Positions 1-11,620 of a stretch of DNA of 64,000 nt are shown piece after piece. The notes under the pieces are model-generated. The model was not told the origin of the DNA. It saw only the letters and a program-made list of their open reading frames with translations, and did not search any database. Within the stretch, counting starts at the first letter, position 1; every line of letters begins with the position of its first letter. The stretch is taken from NCBI GenBank assembly GCA_963921795.1, contig OY997640.1, positions 55,616,113 through 55,680,112 on the forward strand, in the 5' to 3' direction. The translations under genes were made by a program, and so were the position numbers. Source of the stretch: Nannobrachium achirus (taxonomy: Eukaryota; Chordata; Actinopteri; Myctophiformes; Myctophidae).

Positions 1-347
1 TAACTTTAGCTATTGAAAAATAGCAGATATATACAAGCTCACTGCGAGCTTGTAGATCTGCTATTTTTTTAAAGTCGTGAAAATATGTGCAAATCTTTGA
101 ATATGTATTTTTTAAGCGAACATTTGTAACTCAAATTTTGCTTCTTGGGGGGTCCCTGGAATTAAATATTTTGAGATGGGGGTCCGTGGCCAAATTCATA
201 TCATTTTGGGGGTCCTTCACATGAAAAAGTTGGAGCATCACTGACATAGAAACATGGGTTTCTTGCACACATTTTCACAATTTCACAATTTCACAAAAAT
301 AGCAGATCTACAAGCTTGCAGCGCGGCACAGAATTTGGTGTGACGCC

Positions 348-351
<4 letters not shown>
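1..351 (+). mobile_element. hAT MITE, family CAGGGGCGTCACA, cut by window start
   Basis: Same body as the complete copy at 10050-10537: hairpin at 16-68, the GGGGGTCC-rich middle, a second (truncated) hairpin arm at 296-327, and the right terminal inverted repeat TGTGACGCCCCTG ending at 351. A (GT)n tract starts directly at the end, so a target duplication cannot be read. Confidence 0.5.
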
Positions 352-390
<39 letters not shown>

Positions 391-408
391 GCGTGTGCGT
401 GTGCGTGT
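351..408 (+). repeat. (GT)n microsatellite
   Basis: About 58 bp of GT units with GC interruptions, abutting the end of the hAT MITE. Confidence 0.5.
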
Positions 409-1844
409 AATTATGTGTTCAGTACGTATTGCTTTTTATCGTCAGTGATTCGTAATATGCAGACCACTGTAACCAACAGCATGTGGAACTCTATGCTGGA
501 CTATCAATCATCCAGGAAAACGCTCCTGGCATTGCCTCCAGACTGTCTCAATAAAACACAGGGTTGGAAAGGCATCTGTGACTGTGACTGTGACTGTCTA
601 CCTGTAATCTGTTGCAAATGACAGAATACCTTCATGTAATCTGTCAGGGAATTGGGGGAGGCGGGTTGTTGAAACAAAGATTCTGGGCTGCAAGTGAAAG
701 TGAATTCACATTAAGTAATGCACAAATCGGTCTCAAAACTAGCATTCGATTATGAGCTGATAAGGAATTTGTGTTGTTGCAGACTGGAAAAGGGAACTTC
801 AGAAAAGACATTTCCAGTTTTTAGGACTAAAAGGGAATAGACCACACACTTTGTTTGTTTGGCTGTACAGTACATACAGACTACATGACTACAGAATGCT
901 GTACATTTCTGCATATGAAAATGCAAGGTGCTTTAATATTATATAAATAAGTGTACATACATTTTCTTACATGGTTGTAGTAGTGCATATTGTAAAAGAC
1001 TATGTAATAAAGATGTTTTCTTTCATTCATCTGTGGAAACCTTGTATCTATTTTTCAACATTTTATGTTTTGTTGTAATTATTGCCCTACTCGTACAAGT
1101 ATCACACAAACAATAGCTAAGGTAACGTGATGTGTGCTTGTATAGATCTAATATCTTTGAAACATTTTGAAAGTGAAAGTGAAGCGTGTCTGTGGATTTC
1201 ATAAATATTTAACCAATGAAAAGTATTGAAGAGCTTTGTGACTAAATAATAACTACAATAGATCCATTGATTTGGAACACAGGTTATGTTTTGCATTTCC
1301 TGAAGAGTTAGTGGACATACGTTTAACTGTTATCTCAGTCTGTAGTCCCTAAAGAAACTGGATTCCAATTGCATTTAAAGTAATTAATAACATAATAGGA
1401 CTTAATATTTTCCATGACTTAGTTGTCAAATACATTTCTGTCTCAAGTCTATCACAGGGCACGTCCATGATGAGGCACATATCTTTTATTGCAGCAACAA
1501 AACCTGATAATAAAGTCCTTAAGAGGGCAGTGAAGTTTGCTTGGAGACACATCTGGGGTTCGATCCCATCAGGTCGGACTCACTACATCTGGCGTAGTCG
1601 GCAGGACATTGAGGAGGTTCTCATGTGAGGCACATGAAAGATGTGCGTCGTTGTGTGAAGTGTGAAGCGCGAGGACAACCCTCCCAAAAACTGAGGGGGT
1701 AGATGTATGTAGTGCACCAGACCCGGCTACAACAGCTTTGCCAATGGAGCTCAGCAGCTCTATTGGCACGGTAGATTGTGTGCCGGTTTGCCATGTGGGA
1801 GACTGGGTTTGACACCAGCTCGGGTCTAAATCATTACACTTAAA
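409..1844. other. no gene seen
   Basis: AT-rich sequence without coding signal or clear repeat structure. At about 1735-1835 there is a tRNA-like stretch (GGAGCTCAGCAG and GGTTTGACACC as possible A and B boxes), perhaps an old SINE head; no cloverleaf could be supported. Confidence 0.5.
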
Positions 1845-1986
1845 GCCTGATTTATCCTTAAAATAATAGAAGATCTACAAGCTCACAACAACGTGTCATG
1901 TTGCGACACGTGTTGTGAACTTGAAGATCTGATATTTTCAGTCTGCGAGACTGCGACACAGCACACAACCCAAGTTTAAATCAGGC
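1845..1986. mobile_element. short inverted-repeat element carrying a hairpin cassette
   Basis: Ends GCCTGATTTATCCTT and AAGTTTAAATCAGGC form a 15-bp terminal inverted repeat with two mismatches. Inside, 1863-1938 is a hairpin cassette copy with an extended stem (ACACGTGTTGT). The same end type occurs in fragments near 18715, 22150-22325 and 58965. Superfamily not determined. Confidence 0.5.
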
Positions 1987-2410
1987 ACTAGTTCCTGGGT
2001 GTACAGTGCATAAAGACAGTACACTGCTCTACCTTATCTCTCTACCAGAGGCTAATATATGAGCCCTTTGTTCTGAGAGAGGACAGAAGACGGTTTGATA
2101 GGCCGGTCCATGAGGACATAGATGGGGATTTACTTTTTTCATCCAGGCCGTGATCTGCCTGCAGGCTCTGGGTGAGCGAGAACAAACGTTGACTCCTAAA
2201 AACTCCCTTATCTGAACCCCGCACTCTGTGAATTGCAGAGATGAGAAAGGAAATCACATTCTGGGTTTACACCTAAAAAGACCCTAAAGATTTATTTGTA
2301 GGTTAAATGGCCACTTACTATTGTAACAGATAATAATTTGACTCATTCATCAAATGGAATAATGCTAAATCCTTTGTAAATACTTTCCCCCCAAACAAGG
2401 TCACTCATAG

Positions 2411-2855
2411 TTGTCTCCACCAGCCGAAGGCTGAGGGAGAGTATGTTTTCCCCTCCGTCCGTCCGTGTGTCCGTCCGTCCGTGCGTCCGTCCGTGCGTGC
2501 GTGCGTGCGTGTGTCCTCGCAGTTTGTGTGCAGCTAATCTCAGTCGCCGTTGGCCCGGTCGCTGCCAAACTGAGCACACACACTCCCTGGATGCCAATCT
2601 AGAACCTCTGCCCCACATTTTTCAAATCAGCCTCATGGTGGCGCTATAACAGGCCGATTTGTGTGGCCTGGTTGTTACCAGCTAATCTCCGGCGCCGTTG
2701 GCCCGATCGCTGCCAAACTGAGCACACACACTCCCTGGATGCTAATTCAGAACCTCTGCCCCACATTTTTTAAATCAGCCTCATGGTGGCGCTATAACAG
2801 GCCGATTTGTGTGGCCTGGTGGAGACCTGTGCTCGGAAGAGCACTGCTTCTAGTT
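2411..2855 (+). mobile_element. Helentron-type non-autonomous element (HINE-like), copy 1
   Basis: It has the hallmarks of Helentron-associated elements. There is an 11-bp subterminal inverted repeat (GTCTCCACCAG at 2413-2423, CTGGTGGAGAC at 2816-2826) and an internal (GTCC)n-like microsatellite at about 2456-2512. A 3' hairpin GTGCTC-GGAA-GAGCAC (2829-2844) lies 5 nt before CTAG, and there is no target duplication. A unit of about 149 bp is duplicated in tandem inside it. Nearly identical to the copy at 54859-55291. No Rep/helicase coding sequence. Confidence 0.5.
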
Positions 2856-3984
2856 TAACTGTGTACTAGAGTTATCAATATTTCTTCCTATACATGCAGA
2901 AATGATTAATATATTAGGCTATACTGTATATGAAAAGGCAGTTGCATATGTGTATGCAACAAAGTAAAGTTTCAGGTATGTTTTACTACTGTAGGCCTAC
3001 TACTACTCCAAAAAACTGTGGGAGGAGAGGCACTACACAACAGTCATCAGTCATCATAGCTTTGGTTAATCAAGGTATTTGTCGTTGCCCTTGCCTTGGC
3101 ATCTAACGTGATCATTTGTTTATCACATACTTACAGCCTTATTTATTCATGAAGACTAATAGAAAATAGCATTTCATTTAATTACATCAATAGATTAACA
3201 TGCAAATGAAATTATAGTCCTGTTGGGATTTCCCAGTGCTGTGGGAAGAGAGCTGGCTGCAAACACAGCCTGGCCCTCGCCATTACAGAACAATTTTGTG
3301 AACCGTCAAAGACGCAATTAAACTCTAGTCAGTGTCTCCTCCCTCCGTTATTTACTGGACTTTGTGCACAATTGCTTGCTAATTTAATTCCACAATAAAG
3401 GAAGGACCAGTGGTTGAAGGGAGTAATACTTCACCTGTTCACATTTATAGTTAGCCTACTTTTAAGTTGGGCCTAAATAGCTGGAGCTCTCCCAGAGTGA
3501 CTTATGAGTAACAGTAGTTGCTAAAAAAGTTGCTAATATCAAAAAGTAGTACCCGACAGAAAGAAGTGTACAAGTTAAAGCCACAGCCACAGTTCTTAGC
3601 CATAAATGGATCCCGAATGGCCCAGTGTACAAAATATGAGAGTTAAATGAACACTCAGGATTTTACAGTGTCCTTTTATTTTGCCCCCCGGACTGTATTT
3701 AGATGTCGAGTCAGGTAAGTGAGGCGAGGCAGTGGAGCTGAAGATTCCAGGTCAAGTTCTGCTGACCAGCCATTAGTCAGCCAACCTGACAGCCATTTAC
3801 CACAACCACCCAACAAAGCCCGAATGTCCTGCTAACATTGTTTTGCGAAAATAAACCACCCAGGTAAGCGGTTCCCAACCTTTTCTGGAACAGCGGCCAC
3901 TTGAACATCAAGTGTTTGCGGCCCACGGTCTGACCACTTATCACAGCAGCCGAATGGCTTTATAGTAGGCCTACTTAAGTTATT
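2856..3984. other. no gene seen
   Basis: Unremarkable AT-rich DNA. Near 3650-3672 is a short TCAGGATTTTACAGTGTCC end typical of a small palindromic fish repeat found elsewhere in the window. Confidence 0.5.
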
Positions 3985-4110
3985 TAGCCCAGGTATAAAT
4001 GTGCTATTTTGAAAAATGATAACTTATATTTTGATGCCAAACTTTTGTACTTTTACTTTTGAATACAGTGCTTTTGTATCTGGTATTGCTACTTTTACTT
4101 GAGTTCTTCT
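3985..4110 (-). repeat. dispersed fish repeat (TACTTTTACTTGAG type), fragment
   Basis: Contains ACTTTTGTACTTTTACTT and GCTACTTTTACTTGAGT, the reverse of the repeat at 7790-8220. Confidence 0.5.
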
Positions 4111-4127
4111 TCAACCACTGTGGTACA

Positions 4128-4163
4128 AACACGCACGCGCACACGCACGCACACGCACGCACG

Positions 4164-4216
<53 letters not shown>
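4128..4216 (+). repeat. (CA)n/(GA)n compound microsatellite
   Basis: CA and CG-interrupted CA units followed by a GA run. Confidence 0.5.
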
Positions 4217-4422
4217 GCTGGCTGTCTCCACTTTAACTCCAAATTACAGACGGTCTCACCACAATGGCTCCACCCAGTGCGTTTCAGGGCAGCAGCCTGA
4301 CGCACACAGGCGAACATACATACTGTATGCATGCACGCATGCTTCCCTCCTTTGTTTGCTGATGCTGTTCCCCATATGAGACCCATAACCTGCTCGCTCC
4401 ACATTGTTCCCTCGTGCCTGCC

Positions 4423-4580
4423 CAACCACTTAAACCCTATATGACCGGAATACCCCTGGGGCCCTATACTAGGCCCCCTCCTGTTTTACTGTACAGTATA
4501 GGCTATATCCTATGCAAAAATAGCCAATGTGAGCTTGTAGATCAGCTATTTCCGCTGAATGTTTGCCCCAGCTAGGGTTC
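4423..4580. mobile_element. degenerate TTAA-type element with partial hairpin cassette
   Basis: Begins CAACCACTTAAACCCTAT and ends near GCTAGGGTTCTTG. A shortened hairpin (AATAGCCAATGTGAGC arm to GATCAGCTATTT) is at 4514-4552. It resembles the better preserved copy at 25649-25798. Confidence 0.5.
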
Positions 4581-4789
4581 TTGTGCATAAAAAGGCTTTG
4601 ACAGTCTGCGCAGCAGCATCCTGTCAACTATAAACAGCTGTCCAGGGACAGGCTGTGCCCCACCTTATTTAAACGCGCTGTGGTTTTAGACTGATCTTTA
4701 AATTACCTCTCCTAGCTGTCAAAGGTTCATCTAAAGGTTTGAGCTAGCTAAAATCAAGTTGTTTCCATCTGTCCATGATGTGGAGAAAG

Positions 4790-5868
4790 TGATTCATGCA
4801 CTGTTTTCATCCTGTTGGGACTCACTGGATTAACCCCTTCTGCAGCTTGTCCAGAATGCAGCTGAACTCCTGACTGGCCCCCGTAAGCAGGGCGACATCA
4901 TCCCCATACTGGCCTCCATTCATTGGCTCCCATGCAGTAAGACCTGAATATTAGTTTTTATAAAGCCCTGAATGGACTAGCAACACTTTATATCTCCATC
5001 CCCCCTATGGATCCTCTGACCAGATGCTTCTTACAGTCCCATGAACCTGTTTTGAAGCAAAAGGGTTAAGATTTTTCTGTTGCCGCTTGGTGTCCAAAGC
5101 TGGAATAGCCTAGGCTACCTTGTTACTGTAAGTCTGCCTCTTCATGGCAAATACAGTGCAATACTATGCTGCCATGTGTCTATTTTGACTTTGCACTACA
5201 GTATTGTACTAAAACATATTCTGTCATTATTTTAAATGAAAACTACATCTGATAAGTAACCTCTCACCAATTAAGAGAAGCATATATTGAGCAGGCTTGA
5301 AGCTCCAACATATCGAATTATTATGCAATAGGAAGGTGCTGATAGAAAAGAAACAATGGTAGAACAAGTGTTTAGTCAAACTTCGTTCTACCTTTTCACC
5401 TCAGTTACATTCATACTCTAAAGGTACTCAAAGGGTCAAACTCTTTTTTCTGCTATACCACCAAAATGTGGAAAGCCTTACCGAAGGTCATAAAGGAGTG
5501 TGGATCACTAGCATCCTTTAAAATTGCCCTGAAAAATCACTTACAGACAGCAGCCGTTCGCAACTGGTAAAAAACTAACCTAGCCCAACCCTACCCTCCC
5601 CTGCCCCTTCTTTGTATACTGTTTGTTTAGACTTACTGTTTTCTTTTTTGTTTTTCTTTACATATCTACTGCATAGTACTGTGTTCTATTTGTCTGTCAT
5701 TCAATGTTATATGAGATACTTCAATGGTTTCCAGTGGAAATAAGCTTAGTCTTTTCATGGATCTCCTTTTAGTAGACCTTGTACCAGTGAACTGTACCGT
5801 CATGAAACTGTACCTTTTCCTATGCAAACTTCTAATAAAGTCTTCAATCAATCAATCTCTCGTTAACG
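4790..5868 (+). pseudogene. L2-like LINE 3' fragment (reverse transcriptase C-terminus and 3' UTR)
   Basis: Translation near 4841 gives LQLVQNAAELLTGPRKQGD and IIPILASIHWLPC, and near 5460 gives MWKALPKVIKECGSLASF and KIALKNHL. These are the conserved C-terminal blocks of L2/Rex-type LINE ORF2. Frames are broken. The 3' end is TAATAAAGTCTTCAATCAATC, with CAAT tail repeats. The 3' UTR recurs at 48465-48708. Confidence 0.5.
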
Positions 5869-7611
5869 AGGAGCACAAGCTATGAGAGATGGTCCTCGCA
5901 GTTGAGCACATGTGCCAACATTAAGCCAATCCTCTGCTGCATACCCTTAATTATGTGTATACATACAGACAGACAGACAGACACGCAGAGATTTGTCGCA
6001 TTTATAGATAGATAATGATTATTAAAATCATAATATTTTGGTTGCAAAAATATTTTATTGTGTATGTATTCCTCTACATAAAAACCACATCCATTTTTTT
6101 TACATCCATTGTGTAAGTCGGTAGTTTACAGCTGTCCAAGGGAACCAGTCTACTGACAGTTTTCATTGTAATCACCTAATCAGAGACTAATTAAACTGGT
6201 TTGAATGCTAGAATGAAGCCCTGCTTTTTGAAAAGCAGGGCTTTTCAGGGCATTGAACCAAATGCTCTTTGCAGTGTTGACAGAGAGTGATATGGCCGCA
6301 GCAATCTTGTGCAATTACAATCTTGTGTAGACAGACCTACGTCTGGCCTGGCGGCTGCCCCAACCCGAGATTCCCGAGATATTCCCGATATGTTTTGCCG
6401 CCACGCCCGAGATTCCAGAGATATTAGTTTTATTTAATTTTATCCAACATTACGTTGGTGTTTATCTGCTCAAAAGGTGGTGAATCTTGTTTTACATGGA
6501 AACAGTTCAAACTGGATACGTTGTGCTCTAGGATCTTGCACCCGGCCCCTCCTGTCCCTTTCATCCCTTTCTCCTTCCGTTTTATTTACCTAGGAAGGTA
6601 ACGTAAGTGTTAACAATGACACAATGATTGACTCGAGTATAGGGAGAGAGATGCTGTCAGACAGAAGCACATGGCACACCATGCTGATTCACCAGGACTC
6701 CAAGACCACAACCAGGACTCTTCAGCCCTGGTAACACCTGTTTTCCATTGAAAGCAGGTGTTACCAAGGTTACTATTCACAACTGTGATATCATATAAAC
6801 TAATATAACGGGCTGATTTCATCATGAACAAGTCTCCTCATGTTTCATCAATTTCTGCTTTATTGCGACTGTTGCAGTTACTATCAAAACCTCCACCCCT
6901 CATTTCTCACATGGCCCTCTTCTAGTGCCACCATGAGGCAGATTCTTGCAAAACACAGATTCTGCCCTAAAATCAGCAAAGCGGTACACAGTATCTCTAA
7001 AGTCATGTCATCAACATGGATCTGTCCCATTTCCCATATTCCCTCCTGATTGACCCTAGACAGTCTTATTGGTTTAATCTAGCAGGCAGCTCAATAAAAC
7101 CAGCGTTTACTTACAATGAACTTACTGTGAACAAAGCATATTGTGAGCTTGGAATTATGAGATTGTGTGTAGACTGGCTCTATTCTGTAGTCTATAATTT
7201 ATCAAAAAGGCCCTTTAATGGAAAGGTAATTTCCTACTGAGGTCACTGTCAGTCTACTTAATAGTAAGTAGTAGGTCTATTAACTGCAAGACTGCACAAG
7301 CAATGGATGATGTTCTCACCCTGTCCAGTGTCCAAGGCAGGGGCGTCATTTGGGTCATCAGGGGATGGCAATGGTCATCCCCCAGTGTTCACATTTAACC
7401 GCACATTCAATTAATTCATGCATATTTGTCCCCAACTCTTTAGCAGATCGATGCCTGTCTATCTGCAGGTGTATAATTTACTTAAGCGTTTTAATGTATA
7501 CAGTATGCAACCATTAATTTATTAATCACTTTCAACGTGCCATCCCTATTTTGGGAAAGTCATTATAGGCCAACGTTTTCAAACATGTTCTCTTTTCGTC
7601 CCCAAACAAAA
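5869..7611. other. no gene seen
   Basis: Low-complexity and unique-looking AT-rich DNA. A perfect-looking inverted repeat GCCCTGCTTTT/AAAAGCAGGGC sits at about 6220-6243. No coding support. Confidence 0.5.
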
Positions 7612-7660
7612 TAGTGAAAATAGTGGATCTACTGTAGATCCACTGTTTTCACTATTTTAG
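7612..7660. repeat. hairpin with AAAATAGTGGATCTAC arms
   Basis: Near-perfect palindrome related to the hairpin cassette by its outer AAAATAG and GATCTAC, but with a very short centre. Confidence 0.5.
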
Positions 7661-7789
7661 AAACGGGGCTTACGGTAAGTGGTGACCTATTTTTGCCACC
7701 ACCTATTTCTTTTTTTAATTACGCCTCTGGTTCCATGGCCTGTGAGAGAGTTGTCTGGCAGTGTAATGATGTCATAGCATGACAGCAAG

Positions 7790-8222
7790 TACTCTGTTCT
7801 TTTACTTGAGTAAAAGTAGCAATACCACAAGAAGAAATACTGTTTTGCGAAGGAAAAGTCCTGTATTCAAAATTGTACTTGAGCGAAAGTATATGCATCA
7901 AAATGTACTTAATACCAAAAGTAGAAGTGCTCATTTCTTTAAAGATGTTTCAAAATGTGTGATTTTCTTGTGTGAAAATAGCTGATCTACAAGCTCACAA
8001 CGCACCGCATCCTACATACATCATGCATGTGAGCTTGTAGATCGGCTATTTTCAATTAGCTGAAGTATAGAATAGGGGTTTTGTATTCATAATAAAATCT
8101 GCAAAGTAACTAAACTGGTAAATAAGGTTTTGAAATAATTGTAGTGGAGTAAAAGTATTTGTAGTGGAGTAGGAGTAAAATGGAATTTCACAAGTAAAGT
8201 AAAATACCCAAGTTCCCAGCGA
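7790..8222 (+). repeat. dispersed fish repeat (ACTTGAGTAAAAGTAGCAAT type) interrupted by a hairpin cassette
   Basis: The left part carries ACTTGAGTAAAAGTAGCAAT; the right part carries GTAGTGGAGTAAAAGTA. A stand-alone hairpin cassette sits between them at 7973-8054. Confidence 0.5.
7973..8054. repeat. hairpin cassette, stand-alone copy
   Basis: Left arm TGAAAATAGCTGATCTAC..., right arm ...GTAGATCGGCTATTTTCA; the centre is longer and asymmetric (CATCCTACATACATCATGC). Confidence 0.5.
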
Positions 8223-8245
8223 AAGTACATGGCATCACATTCATT

Positions 8246-8520
8246 TCAACCACTTCATCCATTTATATGTTGGCTATTCAAAAATAGCAGATCTATACTT
8301 TTTAAAATATTTGAGAAAAATATGGAAACATTTTGAAAATCTTGAATCATTTAGAATCTACTTTTTTAACATATAATTGGCACAAAACATTTTCAGATGG
8401 GGATCCACGGCCAAATACGTCAATTTGGGGGTCCTTGACATGAAAAAGTTGAGAACCACTGCCATAAGAGACTCCTTTCATTGAAGTACAGTATATATAT
8501 AGGGTTCAAGTGGTTAAAAC
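8246..8520. mobile_element. degenerate TTAA-type element with half hairpin and hAT-like middle
   Basis: The right end GGGTTCAAGTGGTTAA matches the nested TTAA elements at 24.7 and 53.3 kb; the left end CAACCACTTCATCC is degraded. It contains one hairpin arm (8279-8296) and the GATGGGGATCCACGGCC segment shared with the CAGGGGCGTC elements. Confidence 0.5.
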
Positions 8521-9316
8521 TCAGCATGTGTGAGTCATTTATTGTTGGATCAGGGGTTAGAATAAATGCTCTCTGCTTTTCCTCCAGAAAGTGTCGAAAG
8601 CAGTTGCAGGACGACGCAGCAGTGACCTACAGACAGTTCTAATGGACTGACTCACCCAGCCAATAGGACTTTTATAGTCTCCATATTTTAGCAGGGTTTA
8701 GTTGCCTGAATACACTCGACTTTGTGAAGATGGGAAAAAAATATTCTGTTTGTCTCACAACATTGTCTCTCACGTCACCTCTATTTTCTGGCTCTGCCTC
8801 TGCTTGCTTTATGAGGTTACAGTTTTCTGAACTGAATGCAAACCCCCTGCACTGGCTTTATACAGTACATGCTACTTCTTCTTGGTGCCAGTTATTTATC
8901 AAAGTTGCTATCTGAGAAATATGATAAAGCAATCTTTTGTTGTCCCGACCCCAACATCACTGAATTATGCAAAAAAAAGTTTATGGTTCTAGATTGTCAG
9001 TGGTGTACTTGAAAGAGGTTGAATGAAGTATGAGACCGAAAAAGTCACACTGGGTAAAATAACTGTGATATGTAATACCATGTCCACAATGGAGGTGTCT
9101 AAAGTGGGGGTTAAGTAAGCTGAACAGCAACAATGCTATTCTCCTGAACACGACAGCTCTGAAATAACACGATAACGGTAATGGTACAGCTGTATCCACT
9201 TATAGTATACACATACTGACCATTATGTGCCATAGTTAGCTTGATGCCATATAATACATTATATATATATATATACCACTGACAAGAGTTGTGCTATAAC
9301 ACAATCTGAATTTGCA

Positions 9317-9322
<6 letters not shown>
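8521..9322. other. no gene seen
   Basis: No coding or repeat structure recognised apart from a short (TA)n run near 9261. Confidence 0.5.
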
Positions 9323-9391
<69 letters not shown>

Positions 9392-9395
9392 GTGT
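9323..9395 (+). repeat. (TG)n microsatellite
   Basis: About 73 bp, nearly pure. Confidence 0.5.
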
Positions 9396-10041
9396 AATAC
9401 AATTTGCAAGTGTATGTTTTTGTCATGAGTGTGTATGATTCTGTTTGCCTGTGTGTGGAGAATTTCGTCTACCCTAAATCTCCAAATCTATCTGCTACTT
9501 TTGATGCTTTCGTGTGATGCTGGTATGATCGTGAGTATCAAGTAGGGCATTGATTTACGAAAGAAATCAGAAAAAGTTAGATTATGTAAATAAGAGGTTT
9601 CTTACCAACAGCAACAATATGTAAATACCTATTGTTGCATGCTTCAGGCTCTCCAAGCCAGCCTCAGAGCCACAACAGTCATGCAATCTTGGGCCACAGC
9701 GACGGGGCAGTTCCCTGGCTGTTCCACCCTTGTCCACTGTGTGGCTGACCTGGTACTTACACTAGACGGAAAACCACAGTGGACATTTATACATAAAGCA
9801 CATCATCTCACCACCACTGGATGTGCCAAGGAGTGGTGTTGTGGCCCCAAATGTTACCATTCTCCTTGTGGTTTCCCAAAGACTGAATTCTAGTGTTCCA
9901 GATGCTCCGCAGAATGCCAAATAGACAGCCTTACTGATTGGATGTAATTTTATGTTCTACCACTGTATTATGGGCTCCAACCATGCACTATGTACATGTA
10001 CTATGCACAATATGTAATATACAGTCAACAGTCCGCATGCT
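9396..10041. other. no gene seen
   Basis: No supported feature. An open frame at 9639-9893 has no recognisable protein motif and is not called. Confidence 0.5.
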
Positions 10042-10049
10042 CTTGTAAT

Positions 10050-10537
10050 CAGGGGCGTCACAAGGGGTAGGAAAGTTAGACTGAGTTACCGGGGCCCAAG
10101 GTGGAGGGGCCCTAGTAACTTTATCTATTGAAAAATAGCAGATATACAAGCTCACAGCGCGGCACCGAGTGCCGCGCTGCGAGCTTGTAGATCTGCTATT
10201 TTTGAAAAGTTGTGAAAATGTGTGAAAATCTTTGAATAATATGCCATTTTTAAGCGAACATTTCTAACTCAAATTTTGCTTCTGGGTGGTCCCTGGAACT
10301 AGATATTTTGAGATGGGGGTCCGTGGCCAAATACATATCATCTTGGGGGTCCTTGACATATAGGTTTCTTGCACACATTTTCACGATTTTTCAAAAATAG
10401 CAGATCTACAAGCTCGCAGCGCGGCACTCGGTGCCGCGCTGTGAGCTTGTATATCTGCTATTTTTTAATAGTTAAAGCACAGGGGCCCCACAGTGAATCC
10501 TTGTACCCGGGGCCCAGAATTTGGTGTGACGCCCCTG
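10050..10537 (+). mobile_element. hAT MITE, family CAGGGGCGTCACA, complete with perfect 8-bp TSD
   Basis: Terminal inverted repeats CAGGGGCGTCACA and TGTGACGCCCCTG, flanked by an exact 8-bp duplication CTTGTAAT at 10042-10049 and 10538-10545, which is diagnostic of the hAT superfamily. Inside are two hairpins (about 10132-10203 and 10392-10463) that are reverse complements of each other, on either side of a middle rich in GGGGGTCC. No coding capacity. This is the reference copy for the family. Confidence 0.5.
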
Positions 10538-10737
10538 CTTGTAATAATTCCTGACTGTACATTTAACATTACTTAGCTATGATGAGCTAACTGATGAACT
10601 ACTGTAGCTACTACATACTACAATGAACTATAGCAAATTGTAGGTAAGACTATATTGTTGCTGTCGGGCCAAAACCTTTGAGGTTTTAGATAGTTTTTCA
10701 TAAATCAGTGCTATTGAATGGTTAACGAATTGTTATT

Positions 10738-10934
10738 TATTTTTCTTATTTATATCGATTTTTTATTTATGAATTGAATCTATTTTTGTACTTTTGTATT
10801 TTTTTGTATGCATTCCCACCCGTGTTGTCTGTTTATATGTATGTTCTATGTATGTTTTAAGAGCTGCACCTAAAAACAATTCCAATCAACTCTGTTGACA
10901 TGGCAATAAAGTATTGAATCTTGAATCTTGAACA
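10738..10934 (+). mobile_element. LINE 3' end fragment
   Basis: T-rich 3' UTR-like sequence ending GGCAATAAAGTATTGAATC with a TTGAATC tail repeat, the typical tail of fish non-LTR elements. No reverse transcriptase part remains. Confidence 0.5.
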
Positions 10935-11126
10935 CCCTTTACATATGTGTGTTGGTAAAAGAATAATATTGAACCAATGGAAAGTAGTAAAAAGTGCTTC
11001 AGCAAAAAACCTCCTAACTCCACTTCCAGTTCAATGTTTTCTCATTTTCTAGAAAATGAACATTTTGGAGCTGGTTAGCTGGTTTTGGGCTTTGGCCCAA
11101 CAGAAGAGATATATAGTTTACTCTGC

Positions 11127-11178
11127 TCAAAGTGTACAAATGGAACCAAGGGGTCCATTTGGTTCCATTTGTACACTC
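11127..11178. repeat. short palindromic repeat, GGTCCATTTGG family
   Basis: Inverted arms TGTACAAATGGAACCAA and its complement around GGGGTCCATTT. Related palindromes occur at 22786-22843, 40226-40265, 47343-47370 and 58548-58583. Confidence 0.5.
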
Positions 11179-11582
11179 TCAGAGTTACAGACCTGTAAGG
11201 GTCCATTTGGAACCCCTTCAAGGAACCCCGAGGGTCTCTGGATCCCACTTTGAGAACAACTTACTGCACAAGGGACTAGGATTGGTTTTCAAAGAGGCCT
11301 GTTTTGCAAATATCTTTAACATCTCCCATGCTAGAGAAATGTCAGCGGTCCCTGGTTTGGATCCAGTATTTTGAAAATGTTCACAGCTAAACCCTAACCA
11401 AGCTAATAAAGTCTGATTAGTTGCCACAAGTCTAGTGTCACCAAATATCTGTGGCGCTGGAGATCAGGTCAAATTCAAATCCAACAATGTTTTCCAAGTT
11501 TGTATCTGGCTCTAATCTGAAGAGCATGGATAAGAACGGATTAAGTGTGAACTACAGCGGTACAGTGGTATGGTACATGCCT

Positions 11583-11620
<38 letters not shown>

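Noticed and set aside
1735-1835. Possible tRNA gene
   Set aside because: Only A- and B-box-like strings are visible; the stems do not pair as a cloverleaf. More likely an old SINE head.
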